This document shows positions 45,485 through 56,140 of a stretch of 64,000 nt of DNA, in pieces. The translations under genes were made by a program, and so were the position numbers. Source of the stretch: Bromus sterilis (lineage: Eukaryota; Streptophyta; Magnoliopsida; Poales; Poaceae). A model generated the notes under the pieces. It ran no database searches. It was not told where the DNA came from and saw only the letters and a program-made list of their open reading frames with translations. The stretch's first letter is position 1, and each line of letters starts with the position of its first letter. The DNA is taken from the NCBI GenBank assembly GCA_950022295.1, contig OX465598.1:339773324-339837323 (forward strand), written 5' to 3'.

Positions 45485-46636
45485 TCAAAGCTGGAGGTCA
45501 GGAGGCGTTTTCCCTGCACAAGCCGCATACACATCTGCAAGCTCAGGAACACTCTCCTTGTAACAGTCGATAAATCTTGAAATGAAGTGTACCTCGCTCG
45601 CAGCAATAAATGAGCAATAGTCAGAACTCAGAAGTCCCTTGCCCTGCAGTATCTTGAAGACGACATGTCGAGGCTTGAGCCTCGCCTTCAGGCTGTAAGT
45701 GATCAGCGCGGGCCTGCGGACGATGTACTCTGGCTCAAGACCGACCGTGTTCGTCAGAAACTCTGCTGTGCTGCGCAGGTTATCCTCAGATGATCTTAGG
45801 AGGTTTGGGTGCTTGACAATCGCAATTTTCAGCAGGTCGTCGGAGCAGCCAAGGGTCTTCTTCAGCAACTCCATTCTTGCAGCAAGCTTCTCTTGGGTTA
45901 CCGAGGAGACGGTTGCGAGGGCATACAAGAATTGGCGTGAGCCGCGTGGTACCCCGAGCTCATCCACGCGTGTTACTAGCGTCTGAAGTTTTTCTGGGCT
46001 GGAGGTGATCGCCCACAACACCCCACTGAGGCCAGTCTTGGCGAGATCTGGAACAGTTAACCCGCACTGGAGAAGTAGCTCAAGATTGGGCTTAATCACC
46101 GTGTGAATGTCGCGCCTAAGGAGGGAACCACCTACCAGAGCTCCCCGCGACTCGACCTTGATAAACTCGTCGAAGGAGCCGAACAGTGAGATCCAGAACT
46201 GAAGCCTGCTGGCGACGTCCAAAGACCGAAATGCGGGGGCGGCGATCACGACGAGGCGCGCAATCTCAGAAGGGGATAACCCGAGCTCGCGGAGCTTGGC
46301 GACGCGGGGGGCGAGGGTCTCGTCCACCCTGGAGCAGAGGAACCGCGGGTCCTTGGCGACGACGGCCGCGATGTCGGAGCTGGAGAGGCCGAGGCCCGAG
46401 AGGAAGGCGAGGACGGCGTCGGGGTTGGAGGAGGACCTGAGATGGGAGATGAATCTGGAGGATTTGAGGGATTGCGCCCGGGTGAGACCGCAGGTGTTGA
46501 GGAGGTAGTCCGCGGCGGAGAAAGGGGGGTCGGAGGAGGTGGACGCGGTAGCGGAGAGGTGCCGGTGGAGGGATGTGAGGGGGGACGCGCCGCCGTTGCG
46601 GAGGAGAGAGAACAGCCGATTTTGGAGACGGAGCAT
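45485..46636 (-). CDS. mTERF: mTERF family protein, 383 aa, single exon, organelle-targeted
   Basis: Mitochondrial transcription termination factor-like proteins bind organelle nucleic acid and affect transcription, splicing or ribosome assembly; grasses carry an expanded, mostly intronless clade (family knowledge). The start at 46636 (MLRLQNRLFSLLRN) is preferred over an in-frame ATG at 46714, because it gives a typical Arg/Ser-rich, acid-poor mitochondrial presequence. The following YLLNTCGLTRAQSLKSS is the usual clade motif. From about residue 60 to 345 runs a series of ~30-residue mTERF repeats (DPRFLCSRVDETLAPRVAKL; KHPNLLRSSEDNLRSTAEFL; RRPALITYSLKARLKPRHVV). The frame is intact and ends at TGA/TAA 45485. 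The GC-rich first third is typical for grass genes. The exact organelle is not provable from sequence. Confidence 0.92.
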   Translation of the reverse strand: MLRLQNRLFSLLRNGGASPLTSLHRHLSATASTSSDPPFSAADYLLNTCGLTRAQSLKSSRFISHLRSSSNPDAVLAFLSGLGLSSSDIAAVVAKDPRFLCSRVDETLAPRVAKLRELGLSPSEIARLVVIAAPAFRSLDVASRLQFWISLFGSFDEFIKVESRGALVGGSLLRRDIHTVIKPNLELLLQCGLTVPDLAKTGLSGVLWAITSSPEKLQTLVTRVDELGVPRGSRQFLYALATVSSVTQEKLAARMELLKKTLGCSDDLLKIAIVKHPNLLRSSEDNLRSTAEFLTNTVGLEPEYIVRRPALITYSLKARLKPRHVVFKILQGKGLLSSDYCSFIAASEVHFISRFIDCYKESVPELADVYAACAGKTPPDLQL

Positions 46637-46912
46637 GGCGGCGGCGGCGGAATGCTCGCTGTCGGCGGGTTTTGTTGTAGGGTTGATGGGGGCATCTTTA
46701 AAGTGTCGACGCATTTTTGTTCGTTTTTTTTGTCCGTTGATCTCTGTTTAGATCCCGCGAAAACTTAGTTAAATGGAGTGCTGCAAACGACCAATGTCTG
46801 TCTTTTGTCCGCTGTGACTCATTTTTTATTTAAATCTGTGTTTGATTTGGGTTCACACGGACGCGAGACACCATCTAGATTCGGAGACGAAGCACATATC
46901 AGTCCCAGCGCG
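46637..46912. other. mTERF 5' flank
   Basis: Short promoter-side region of the mTERF gene (transcribed to the left). No distinct core promoter could be picked. Repeat-like DNA begins near 46913. Confidence 0.5.
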
Positions 46913-49326
46913 ACATATGACAATGTCATATGTCCCGGATTTTTAACATAATATCACAACATTACAGCTACAAGGATAATCGGCATACAACTGCCTTAAT
47001 ACATTACATCAGCGGAAGATACATGTCTGAGTACAGACTACAAACAAGTGCCTAATGGCAAAGAGAAAAAGACATCGCTCCCATAATACATTAACATTTT
47101 ATGAAGTGGCTAATGATCTAAAGAGTAAGATAAGAAGTCAATCATTCGATAAGAAATCGTCTCCAACAAGTCTGCTATCCACCTACTTACGCAAACATAA
47201 CATCTATCCTATACTTGTCCTCCTCTTCGCATCCCGACGAAGAAGAAGCAGTCAAGGCACACACACGTTGATCAAGTTATATTAAGATTATCTCAGTTGT
47301 TGTTGTCTATGAACAAGGAGTAGGTCTCAAGTCGTCCATAACCGTGGACACGGCTTCTCGAAAAGATTTAACCCTACAGGGGTGTACCAACTGCCCATTA
47401 CAAGGCTTCGCACGCACGGCCATCTCTCTCAGTTGCTACCTATCATAGGAAACCATTTTATGATTTAGTTCCGAGAGATCCGAAACGATAGGTCCCTCTA
47501 GCTAACAACGAACAAATCCGGGTGGCCCCCAGTGAGTCGACATCCAGCTCAGGAGTCGGCCGCGCTCTCGATCTGATCTCTACCGTATGCCTCGGGTTTG
47601 GATTGCCGGTGAATTCTCACATGAGGTAAGAAGAGGGGACCCCATAGCCTGACAGGTTGGACCAACAAGGAAACCATGTCCCCGCTGGCCCAGGTTGTTT
47701 AAAAAAATATCTGCCAGGAGCTACCCGACAGACATATATGCATGGTTTTCAAATGGTAAAATCAACTTGGGCCACCACTAGAAATGTTTGAAGCTAGATA
47801 GGTAAGAAGAGGGGACCCCATAGCATCCCACACGCGGTTAGGCACGCTAATTCTTAAAACCAATACCCGGAACTCGGGTCCTATGTGACTCGAATGGAAC
47901 AAAGCGTCGGGGCGGGATAGCCTAGACCTTCCATCCTTCGTCGAATATAGTCAACATTATAATAATCATATCATCAACAACAATATAATAATGTGATAGC
48001 CCAAAACCAAGGAGTAACAGGGTAACATCGTAGCATCCTAAGCATGCATACTAAGCAGGGGCTGAGCAACGAGCAATAGGTAACATAGCAGTACATGGTT
48101 TGCTGGGAGGGGACATGGCTGTATCGGTTTGAAAGAAGCTGTAAACATGTGGTAGGATTAAACATCGAACCTATCCTAGACTAGCATGCAAACCGCTGGT
48201 TGAAATAGAATGGATCATAGTAATGTATAGTACTTGCCTGTTGATAAGTCGGGTTCCGAAGGTGTAGTTGATCGCAAGCTCGCATCGTCTCCGAATGTAA
48301 CCCCGGAAGCACACAAGACGGTAAACACTGGAAAGCAATCAACGAGCAAGCATCTATTACTACGAAGCAATCACGAGCAAGCATCAACAAGAATGCAACA
48401 CGAGACATCGCACCTACCGTCGAGAGCGGTTACTAACAGGTTAAGTGGAGTACTCGTCACACACGATGATACCGCACATTTACAAGGGTTCAAGTTGTTT
48501 AGCTACACAAGATGATCAAAGGTTGTTAACATGGCATCTCACTCAAGCATGGCATGTCACATAATCATGGAAAAAGGTGAAGCATAAATAAACTATCTAA
48601 GCTAGTCAATTTAAGTGAGGCACAACCTAAACATGGCATTCCACTAAGTACCCCACAACAATTAAAAGATTTGGTACTGTTTTGCCCTAACCCATATTTT
48701 AGGTGGGTTAACAGCAGCAAACAATAGCATAAGCACAAACTACACACAAAAACTAATCAAGTTCCATATAAAGAACACCCCAAACGGAGTTACGGTTAAA
48801 AAGATACAAGCAAAACAAGTTTGGAACACAATCTGCCAACATCAGGAAGCACACTTTAGAACAATGCCTAAACAGGATAAAGAATGCAAACATGCTCACA
48901 AATGATATGCAACTAAAGTAGACATGGCAGGGAAGGCATGGCAAAAGGAATCATGAAAATAGGCATCATGGTTCACTAGTTATAAGCAACACAAAAAGCT
49001 ATAAAACATTACAGGTCAAGGACTTAGTGAAAATCAGGAAAACAGGGCAGAAACTGTTATCATCATGCTGTATAAATAGAAGAAAAACTATATGCAAATG
49101 TGCAGCAACATGGCATAGCAATAGATGGGCATGAAGTAGACATGATGGTGATCAGGTACAAACAAGAATCAAGGTCATAGACATAACAGATCAAAAGATA
49201 TTAAGCATGCAACATGGCATCGGAAAGTTACAGACTTAGTGAAAAACAGAGGTGGCTGTCAAAATCAGTGGCATAACAACTTTGGAGCTAAACATATATG
49301 TGACCAGAAATGCTAACATGACAATG
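46913..49326. repeat. Unclassified repeat, left part (host of the Copia insertion)
   Basis: Starts near a 23-bp interrupted palindrome, GACATATGAC-AAT-GTCATATGTC (46913-46935). It contains a 25-bp direct repeat (AGGTAAGAAGAGGGGACCCC-ATAGC) at about 47626 and 47801. Lacks credible coding sequence. Style (no ORF, many short motifs, GC-rich outer end at 63690-64000) suggests an LTR of an unknown family or a large non-autonomous element. CAATG at 49322-49326 is the target duplication of the Copia element. Confidence 0.5.
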
Positions 49327-50607
49327 TGTAAGTCCAAGTATGTGATCAGAGGGGGAGGGGGTGAATGATCACTTCAAATTTTTGCATGAAACTATGAAGT
49401 GAAGCATAACTAAGCAGCAGAAGAGATTCAACAGAAAGGTAAACATTGAAGCAGAACAGGATTGAAGCATAACATAGCGAATCAAAAGCATCGAATCAAT
49501 TGCATTGAAGCAAATCACTGAAGCAATTGATAAATTGAATGTAAGTGCGGAAAGTAAAACGAACTCTTGACTCGGTGATGTTTGTTCGACCAGTTCACAC
49601 TCTGCAAAGTGCTACGTCTGGTTGGAGGGACTTGTGATTGAACACAGGAGCTAACCTCTCGCCGTCCGTATCTCCACTGCACCAATCTCCTTGAGCTTGG
49701 TCAGTTCTTCACTCGTGGTTGATTATTGAGGAAATCACCGAAACCTTTGACAATCTGGACTTCGAGGCGACAATAACTCTTCGCTCTCTGAAGAACAACT
49801 CTCTAACCGTCTAGGAGAATTGCAGTTCTCCAAGATAAAAAGGCTAGCAAACTTCTTCCTAAGTCATAATGAATCAACTCAGATCAGTAGGACTTATGCT
49901 TCGGTGGATGGGTTTTTCGGTTTGCTTCGGTGGGGTTACTCTCTCTTCATTGTAAGGAAATAATCTTGGAGCAGCCACCGGCCAATGAGGGCAGGGGTGG
50001 CGTATTTATAGGTGGCAATCCCTAGGTGCGAAAAGACTTAAATGACCCGATGTGACAGCTTGACACCTGTCCACAACGGTCATATTTCCAATCAAAGCGC
50101 AACTTTACTTGCGGTCCAAGTAAAGCTGACTCACGGACTTGGTTCTGCTTCAGTAGCCGAAAGAACTAAGTCTTCGCTGGTGAAGCATTACCTAGTGCAC
50201 ATGAGATTTCTCAACTCTGGCTTCTCACTGGTTTGGATTCGATCTGAGTCTTTTCACCAAAAACTTCGGAGTGCATTTACTAAACCCCTCTTGATAGTAC
50301 GGTTTTTCCTATGACTCAGTGAAGTGAAAAAGAACTACGCAAAAACTACTAAGTATTGCGCCATCTTGGTCATCTCCTTCGATGAGACGTGCTTCAGGAT
50401 TCCTTATCTTTTTAGGGGTCGACATCCGTGATGAGCTTCACTCCATAGGATATGCTTCAGTAAGTATGTAAATCTTCGTTGAAGCTTTATCACCAACCTA
50501 TAACTTCAGGAACCTAACCATCTGTTTTACACTAGAAGACTTGTTAGTTCCTATACTGTTTTGTCCAACAATATCCAAAACCCATGGGGCATAACTTTGC
50601 TCTTACA
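49327..50607 (-). repeat. 3' LTR of the Copia element (1,281 bp)
   Basis: Near-identical to 62087-63332. The minus-strand TATA-like box is at about 49998-50010. Plus-strand frames at 50042-50314 and 62802-63191 are the same LTR stretch and are not genes. Confidence 0.92.
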
Positions 50608-51135
50608 ATCTCCCCCTTTTTGGACTATTGTTGACAAAACAGGCATCGAAAAAGATATGGAATTTTGAGTTGAGAAGAGAGCAAACTCTAAGATATGAAG
50701 CTTTTGACTCCCCCTGAATGCAAGCATCGAAGATTTATAATCGAAGTGAATGCTTGATGACGAATATCTTTGATGGGAAGCCTAGCACATATCTTAGTGA
50801 ATCAATTGCATAGAGAGAATATTTGTCTTGAAGAATATGCAATTATCCAATGACCTGTGAACTTAAAGGATAACAACCACCTGCAAGATAAAAGATACGA
50901 GAGCAACTTGCAAGCATGGGGTTATTAACACATAACAGTAGCAGTCCACAACCGAAGTAAAACTTAAGTTACAACCCAATCGAAGCGAATGGAAAGTTTG
51001 TTGTAACTTAACACACAACGCAAAAGATCGAATCAAATCCCTAAACCCCGCAGCGAATCTAAACTCAATCGATGCTACTTTCTCCCCCTTTTTGTCAATA
51101 ATTGGACAAAAGGTTGAGAAGTAGACCAAGAGTAT
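50608..51135 (-). other. 3' non-coding region with three polypurine tracts
   Basis: The LTR-adjacent tract (minus strand CCAAAAAGGGGGAGAT, 50608-50625) is the primer for plus-strand DNA. A second copy, CAAAAAGGGGGAGAA, lies at 51080-51096, and a shorter CAGGGGGAGT at 50707-50716. Multiple tracts before the 3' LTR are typical of Sireviruses. No gene was seen. Confidence 0.75.
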
Positions 51136-54100
51136 TTATGCATTTGCTGCAACCCGGGGACCCTGCTGATTGTCTTCTCCTGAAGAAGATGCATCTCCAG
51201 AAGTGTCTCCTTCGGTCGAAGCAGGTGACTCCAGTTCGTCAATGTCCATCGGTGCTTGAAGCAGATCAAGATCACTGTCGTTGAGAGGGTCATCTTCTTG
51301 CTTCGAGGTGTGGGAGTCTTCATCAGATAGGGTATCTGGGCGAATCTATTCAGCTGGATTTACAAAGAGGACTTCATCAATCTTTTCCAGCGGCGGGATC
51401 TTTTGGTTGGGGCGGTCGATCGAATCATTTCGGGAGAAGTGACGTTGAAGATGTGGATACTCCTTGAAAATCCGGTCAGCTTCAAGCTTCTTCACAGAAT
51501 TGAACTTCCGTAATCCTTTCCAAGAGTGGCGCTTCAAAAGCTTCAAGTATTGGTTGTTGTTGAAAGCAATGTTGCCAACTCTATTGATCTCATCTGAAAG
51601 ATGTTGCATTTGGTGCTGATTTCCTTCAATGAAGTTTTCAAGCATTTGTTGAGTGCGAATGCCAACTTCAAAGTGATAAACTTCCTTCTGGAATTTCTTC
51701 GCATGTTGCGTTCATTGACATGCTGTCTGACTCCGACATATGTGGCAAATGGATCATTTGGCCTTCTGAAGATATTCATAGTATCGCGCACAGGAGGACA
51801 GAACAACTTCGGGTGATGCTTCGCAATGAAATCTTCCCTGCGTCCATGATTGCAAATGGCTTGCAGCCAGGGAGCATATGGCTTCAATTGATGTACTAGT
51901 TCAGCAGCTTGGACCATATACCGAAGGAAACAATCCTCGAAGTCAAATACATGTCCATGAGTAAGCTTCAGCAAAGCATGACGTGTATGATAATGAATGT
52001 TGGATTCTTCATTTGCAGTGCTGAGAGGCATCAGTGAGTTAGACAAGATGTAAAACCAAGTCTTTGATATGAATACTAGATGCTTCGGGCAAATATTTCC
52101 AGGCATGTGATCTCCAGTGACTTCGGGATCCAGAAGTGATGCAAATTCAGCTTCAGTGGGATTAGGTATCAAATGAACCTTTGCCAGTTCTCCAGTGTGC
52201 CTTGGGATGTTCACAATGTCCATGAATTCATCAGAATGCATCCTAAACACCTTTCCTTGAATCATCCACTCAAGAGTCCATGTGCTTGAATCATCAGGAT
52301 TTCCAGAGACATAGAGAGTGGCATAGAATTGCTTCACTAGCTCGAAATTGAATGGGGTCTCCATGGCAAACATGCCGGTCAGATTCTGTGCTTCGATGGT
52401 TTCCATGATATTCTGGAAGCACGTTGCAGAAGATAGACTTCACATATCCAAATACTTATGCCTGAAAAGAACACCCTTCTGGCAGTAGAGCTTCGTGTAG
52501 AGAATTTGTTGCTCAGCTGTCCAGAAACGAAGGTCATCTGCAGTCCGGGGTGAATCATATGGACTTGCGCCAAAGAAGCGAAGCTTCTGGCGATGAACTT
52601 CGAGATTGAATTTAGGGCCATGTCTTTAAGAAGATTCATCTCCCAAGAATATGGGAAAAGTTTCTCGAGGGTAGATGGAGTCCAATTGAGTATCTTGTGC
52701 AGGGATGCAGTGAGGAGTGTGCCTTCGAACAACTATGGCTCGCTCTTGCGGTTGATTTATGATTGCCAATTCATTGGCTTCGGCTTCGGCATCTGCATCG
52801 GCTTCAGCATTGGCTTCAGCAGCACGTTCTTTGGCTTCGCCTTCTTGTTCTTCAGACTCCTCAGCAGAGTGAGCCGAAGAATAATCCTTTGCAGGAATGT
52901 CTTGAGGAGGAGGATAAGGCTCTGGCTCAAAGTTGTCGTGGGCAGACGGTTGAGGAGCGGGTTGAGGAGATGGAGATGGAGCACGGGGTGGAACGACTTC
53001 AGGAGCAGTTGGCTTCGCAGATGGTTTGGGAAGAGTGATAATCTTGCATCGAGGGGGCGATGCTTGCCTTGGGGCCTTCTTGGCCGGATGAGAGCTCACC
53101 TCATCAGCTTCGTCTGTATCTGTGATAAGACGTCTCTTTCTCTGTTGCAGCTGGGGAAGGGGTGAAGTTAATTGCTTGAGCATGGATTCGCGCTTCTTGG
53201 AGTCAAGAGCCATGACTGAAGCATTATGAGTTTTGCAACATTCGTCAACGGCAGACTTGATCTTGCCTTGGTACACTTGAATATTTTGCTTCGTCTTCTC
53301 ATTTACATCAGCAATTTTCTTCGAAGCAGCTTCGGCTTCGTTCTTGAAATCCTCATCTGATTCAGCATCTTCTTTCTTCTTAAATTTCAGAATTTTAGCA
53401 GTTTCAGATCTGTCCCTAGCATGCAAATCCATCAGCTGATTGTATAAAGTTTCAATCATAGCAGAAAGTGTTGGTGAAATATAGACATTCCCAACATCCA
53501 CAGCTTTGGGATCAATAGCTTCAGCAAGCTGGCAGAATGCCTGATTCAGGCTCAAGCAGTCCCAAAGTTCTCCTTCTCTTGCATCAGGGAAGTTATGTTG
53601 ACTGTGCTCAGCTTCTTCAGGAGATTCGGGGGCAGGAGCTGTGATTGGCTTCGGAGTGACATCCTTTGGTGCCATGTCAAAAGCAGCTTCCTTCTGAGCA
53701 GCTCTAGCAGTTTTCTCTGCTCTCTTAGTCGAATGACATCAAGTTGAGCTTGGCGCTTGGCTTCAGCTTCACTAAGCTGTTTGGCTTCGGCAGCAGCCTT
53801 AGCCTCTTGAGCTTTTGCTTCAGCGAGCTTGCGCTTCGCTTCAGCTTTCTGATTTGATTCAGCCAGCTCTTTCCTTTGCTTCTCCAACTGAGCAGCATCT
53901 CTATCAGCTTTCTCTTTTTCTTTAGCTTCTTTATCAGCCTTAGCTTGGGCTTGTGCTTCAGCATGAAGGCGTTCAGCTTCAGCACGGTCGCGCTTGCGCA
54001 AATCTGCTTCTGACATCTTCTTAGTGCCGACCTGGGCAAAAGTCTGGCCAGGCTTGGAAACAGATGCCTTCAGCTTCGAAGCTTTGGCTGGTTCAGGAGC

Positions 54101-55045
54101 TTTAGCTTCGGGCTTAGCAGGCTTTGCCTTCAGGTCATGCCTTTCCTTGGTTCTTTGTTCAGCAGGAACAAGGCGGCGAGGTGGCTTAGTAGCCAAGGGA
54201 GCCTCAACCACCAAGTTCGTCAAATCAATATTTCTCTTGGGAACAGGAGGGTCAGATGGATTTTGAATCCTAAAGCCCTTTGGAGCAGACGGTTTCTCTC
54301 CAGCCTTCTTCTTCAGTGGCTTCCGCAGACGAAGTCTCTTGGGACTAGGGGGAATGGGGGTGTGCTCAGACTCATCATCTGCTTCTTCAGCATGATCTTC
54401 ATCAATTGAGTCTTCAAGCTGTGCAGCAGCATCAGCTTCGTCATCGGCTTCATTATCACCCTCTTCTTCAGAGATAGCTGGAGGGGGTGAAGCACTCAGT
54501 TTCCTAAGCCTTCGCTTCTTAGGCTTCGAAGCACCAACTTCGGCATGGCCTTCAGCAGCAAGTGCTTTGGCCTTCTTCTCTTCTCGGATTCTCTTCTTCT
54601 CAGCCAAAATGGCAAGTCTCTCTTGCTCGTCTGGATAGTCATCTGGTTTCTTGAGAGTATTTGGGTGAGGTACAGCAGGAGGCTTCGGGTAGTACTTCTT
54701 CCTGTTAGCAGCATTATATTGGGCACACATGGCAGTGGTGTACCGATAAGGAGGGCTGAAAGCAAATTGCATTGCCCACTTCCAGTCTGGGATGCTCTTG
54801 TACTTGTACCACCTTATGGCCCAGTAGCGTCGAATCTTTTGCAATCGAATCTTTCTGTCATGATCAGATTCTTCTGGAGGAGTGTCATAGCCCATCCTGA
54901 GACGAATGGATTCGGGTATGCCTCGGGCATTCTTGACTTCCTTCGTCTTGCCACCTTTGCCTTTCTGCTTCGGTGGCTCAGGATAGTTTTCAAGTCCTTC
55001 AACGATGGGAGACTCATTCCCCATGGCTGCCTCTTCGTCAGACAT
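51136..55045 (-). pseudogene. Third (env-like) ORF of the Copia element, about 1,300 codons, broken
   Basis: Follows pol by 1.1 kb in the same direction. It starts MSDEEAAMGNES at 55045. Then comes a Trp/Tyr-rich conserved block (RYWAIRWYKYKSIPDWKW), a very long Lys/Glu/Ala-rich coiled-coil-like region, a Pro-rich linker, a folded-looking domain (about 52620-51700, with HMPGNICPKHLVFISKTWFY) and an acidic C-terminus ending at TAA 51136-51138. Breaks: frameshift near 53730, TAA 52626-52628, TGA near 52440, frameshift near 51650 and TAG 51346-51348. No signal peptide or transmembrane segment is apparent, so a true envelope role is doubtful. The folded region resembles 'putative plant transposon protein' domains found in such ORFs (from memory, uncertain). 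Confidence 0.7.
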
Positions 55046-56140
55046 CCTGTGACCAGAAAGATAGAAACGAGGGAACAAGAAAAGGGAATGAATAAGCACA
55101 GGCAAAAGTTTCTACCAAAACCAAATTTTGACAAGAACCCAGAGCAATCTTAGATCAGATGCAAATCTGTCAATGGATTGGACTAGAACTAGTTCAAGAA
55201 CAAGACCTAACTCAGTCCAAAATCACAGAATAGATCGAATCTCAAAAACTGATCTGAGAAGATGGGATAACTTTGATGCTAAGAACAGTTTTCCCAAGGG
55301 GCAATGATCAGCGCGGATCAGAACAGTCCTAAAATCAGAAAACAAAACCCTAACAAAACTTAGATCCAAGCCCTAGATGAAGAACTCGCAGAGAAGATTG
55401 GATCCAAGAAGCTTGGCGTACCCTAACTTGGTGACGCGAAGCGGCTACGGCGACGTAGTGCGGAGACGTGCTCTTCGTCGACGGGGAACGTCCACGACGG
55501 CGGCGGTCTGGCAGTGAAGCGGCGTAGTCGTCGTCGGGAACGGGAGCTCTGCGGCGGTCTCGAGGAGGAAGACGGAGAATTCGGGAGAGAATGAGCGGCG
55601 GGGAAACGGTTCGCTGGATGCATCGCCTTAAATAGGCCCGATCTGAAATGGTTGCCAGATCGTATCGGACGATTCCCAGCGAGTGTCTCTTCCGATTCAA
55701 CGGCTCAGATGAAGTGGCGGATCGCGAGCGAATCTCAACGACCCAAAAAAGACGGGGACTCAACGACCGAAGAATGAGTCTTGACCGAGAGCAAAAACTT
55801 CGATGAAGTTGGAAGCATTTGATTCGGAACTTAATGACGTTCGAATCAATATGCTTTCCGTTTCAATTGTGCTTAACATTCAAGACAGAGTAGATTGGGA
55901 ACGAATCAGAATGGAGGAGTAGGGTCCGAAACTTATCACTTCGAAGAACAACAACAACAAAGCTAAAAGTGATAAGTATAGGGGACAAAAGAAACGAATA
56001 AATAAATAAAAATAAACACAACACTGAAGGCAAATGAAAGAAGAAGCTAAACACAGAAATTTGGACGAAGGAAAACTCAAGCGAAACTAGATAAACAAAC
56101 TCACAATGAAGGTGAATATATACAGTGAAAAGTTTCGATC
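55046..56140 (-). promoter_or_regulatory. Leader region of the third ORF with TATA-like box and candidate intron
   Basis: The minus strand shows CCTATTTAAGGC at 55625-55636 (TATA-like), then a GC-rich CpG-dense stretch unlike the AT-rich surroundings (about 55620-55420), a candidate 5' splice site AGG/GTACGC at 55422-55421, and a strong 3' splice site TTCTGGTCACAG at 55048-55047, just one base before the ATG of the third ORF. This is the layout of a gene leader with a 5' UTR intron. 55640-56140 is AT-rich and holds nothing else recognised. Confidence 0.45.

Noticed and set aside
46186..46768. Plus-strand frames opposite the mTERF 5' half
   Set aside because: Shadow frames; the mTERF repeats on the minus strand explain the region.
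50042..50314. 90-codon plus-strand frame also found at 62802-63191
   Set aside because: The two are the same LTR stretch; identity is due to LTR duplication.
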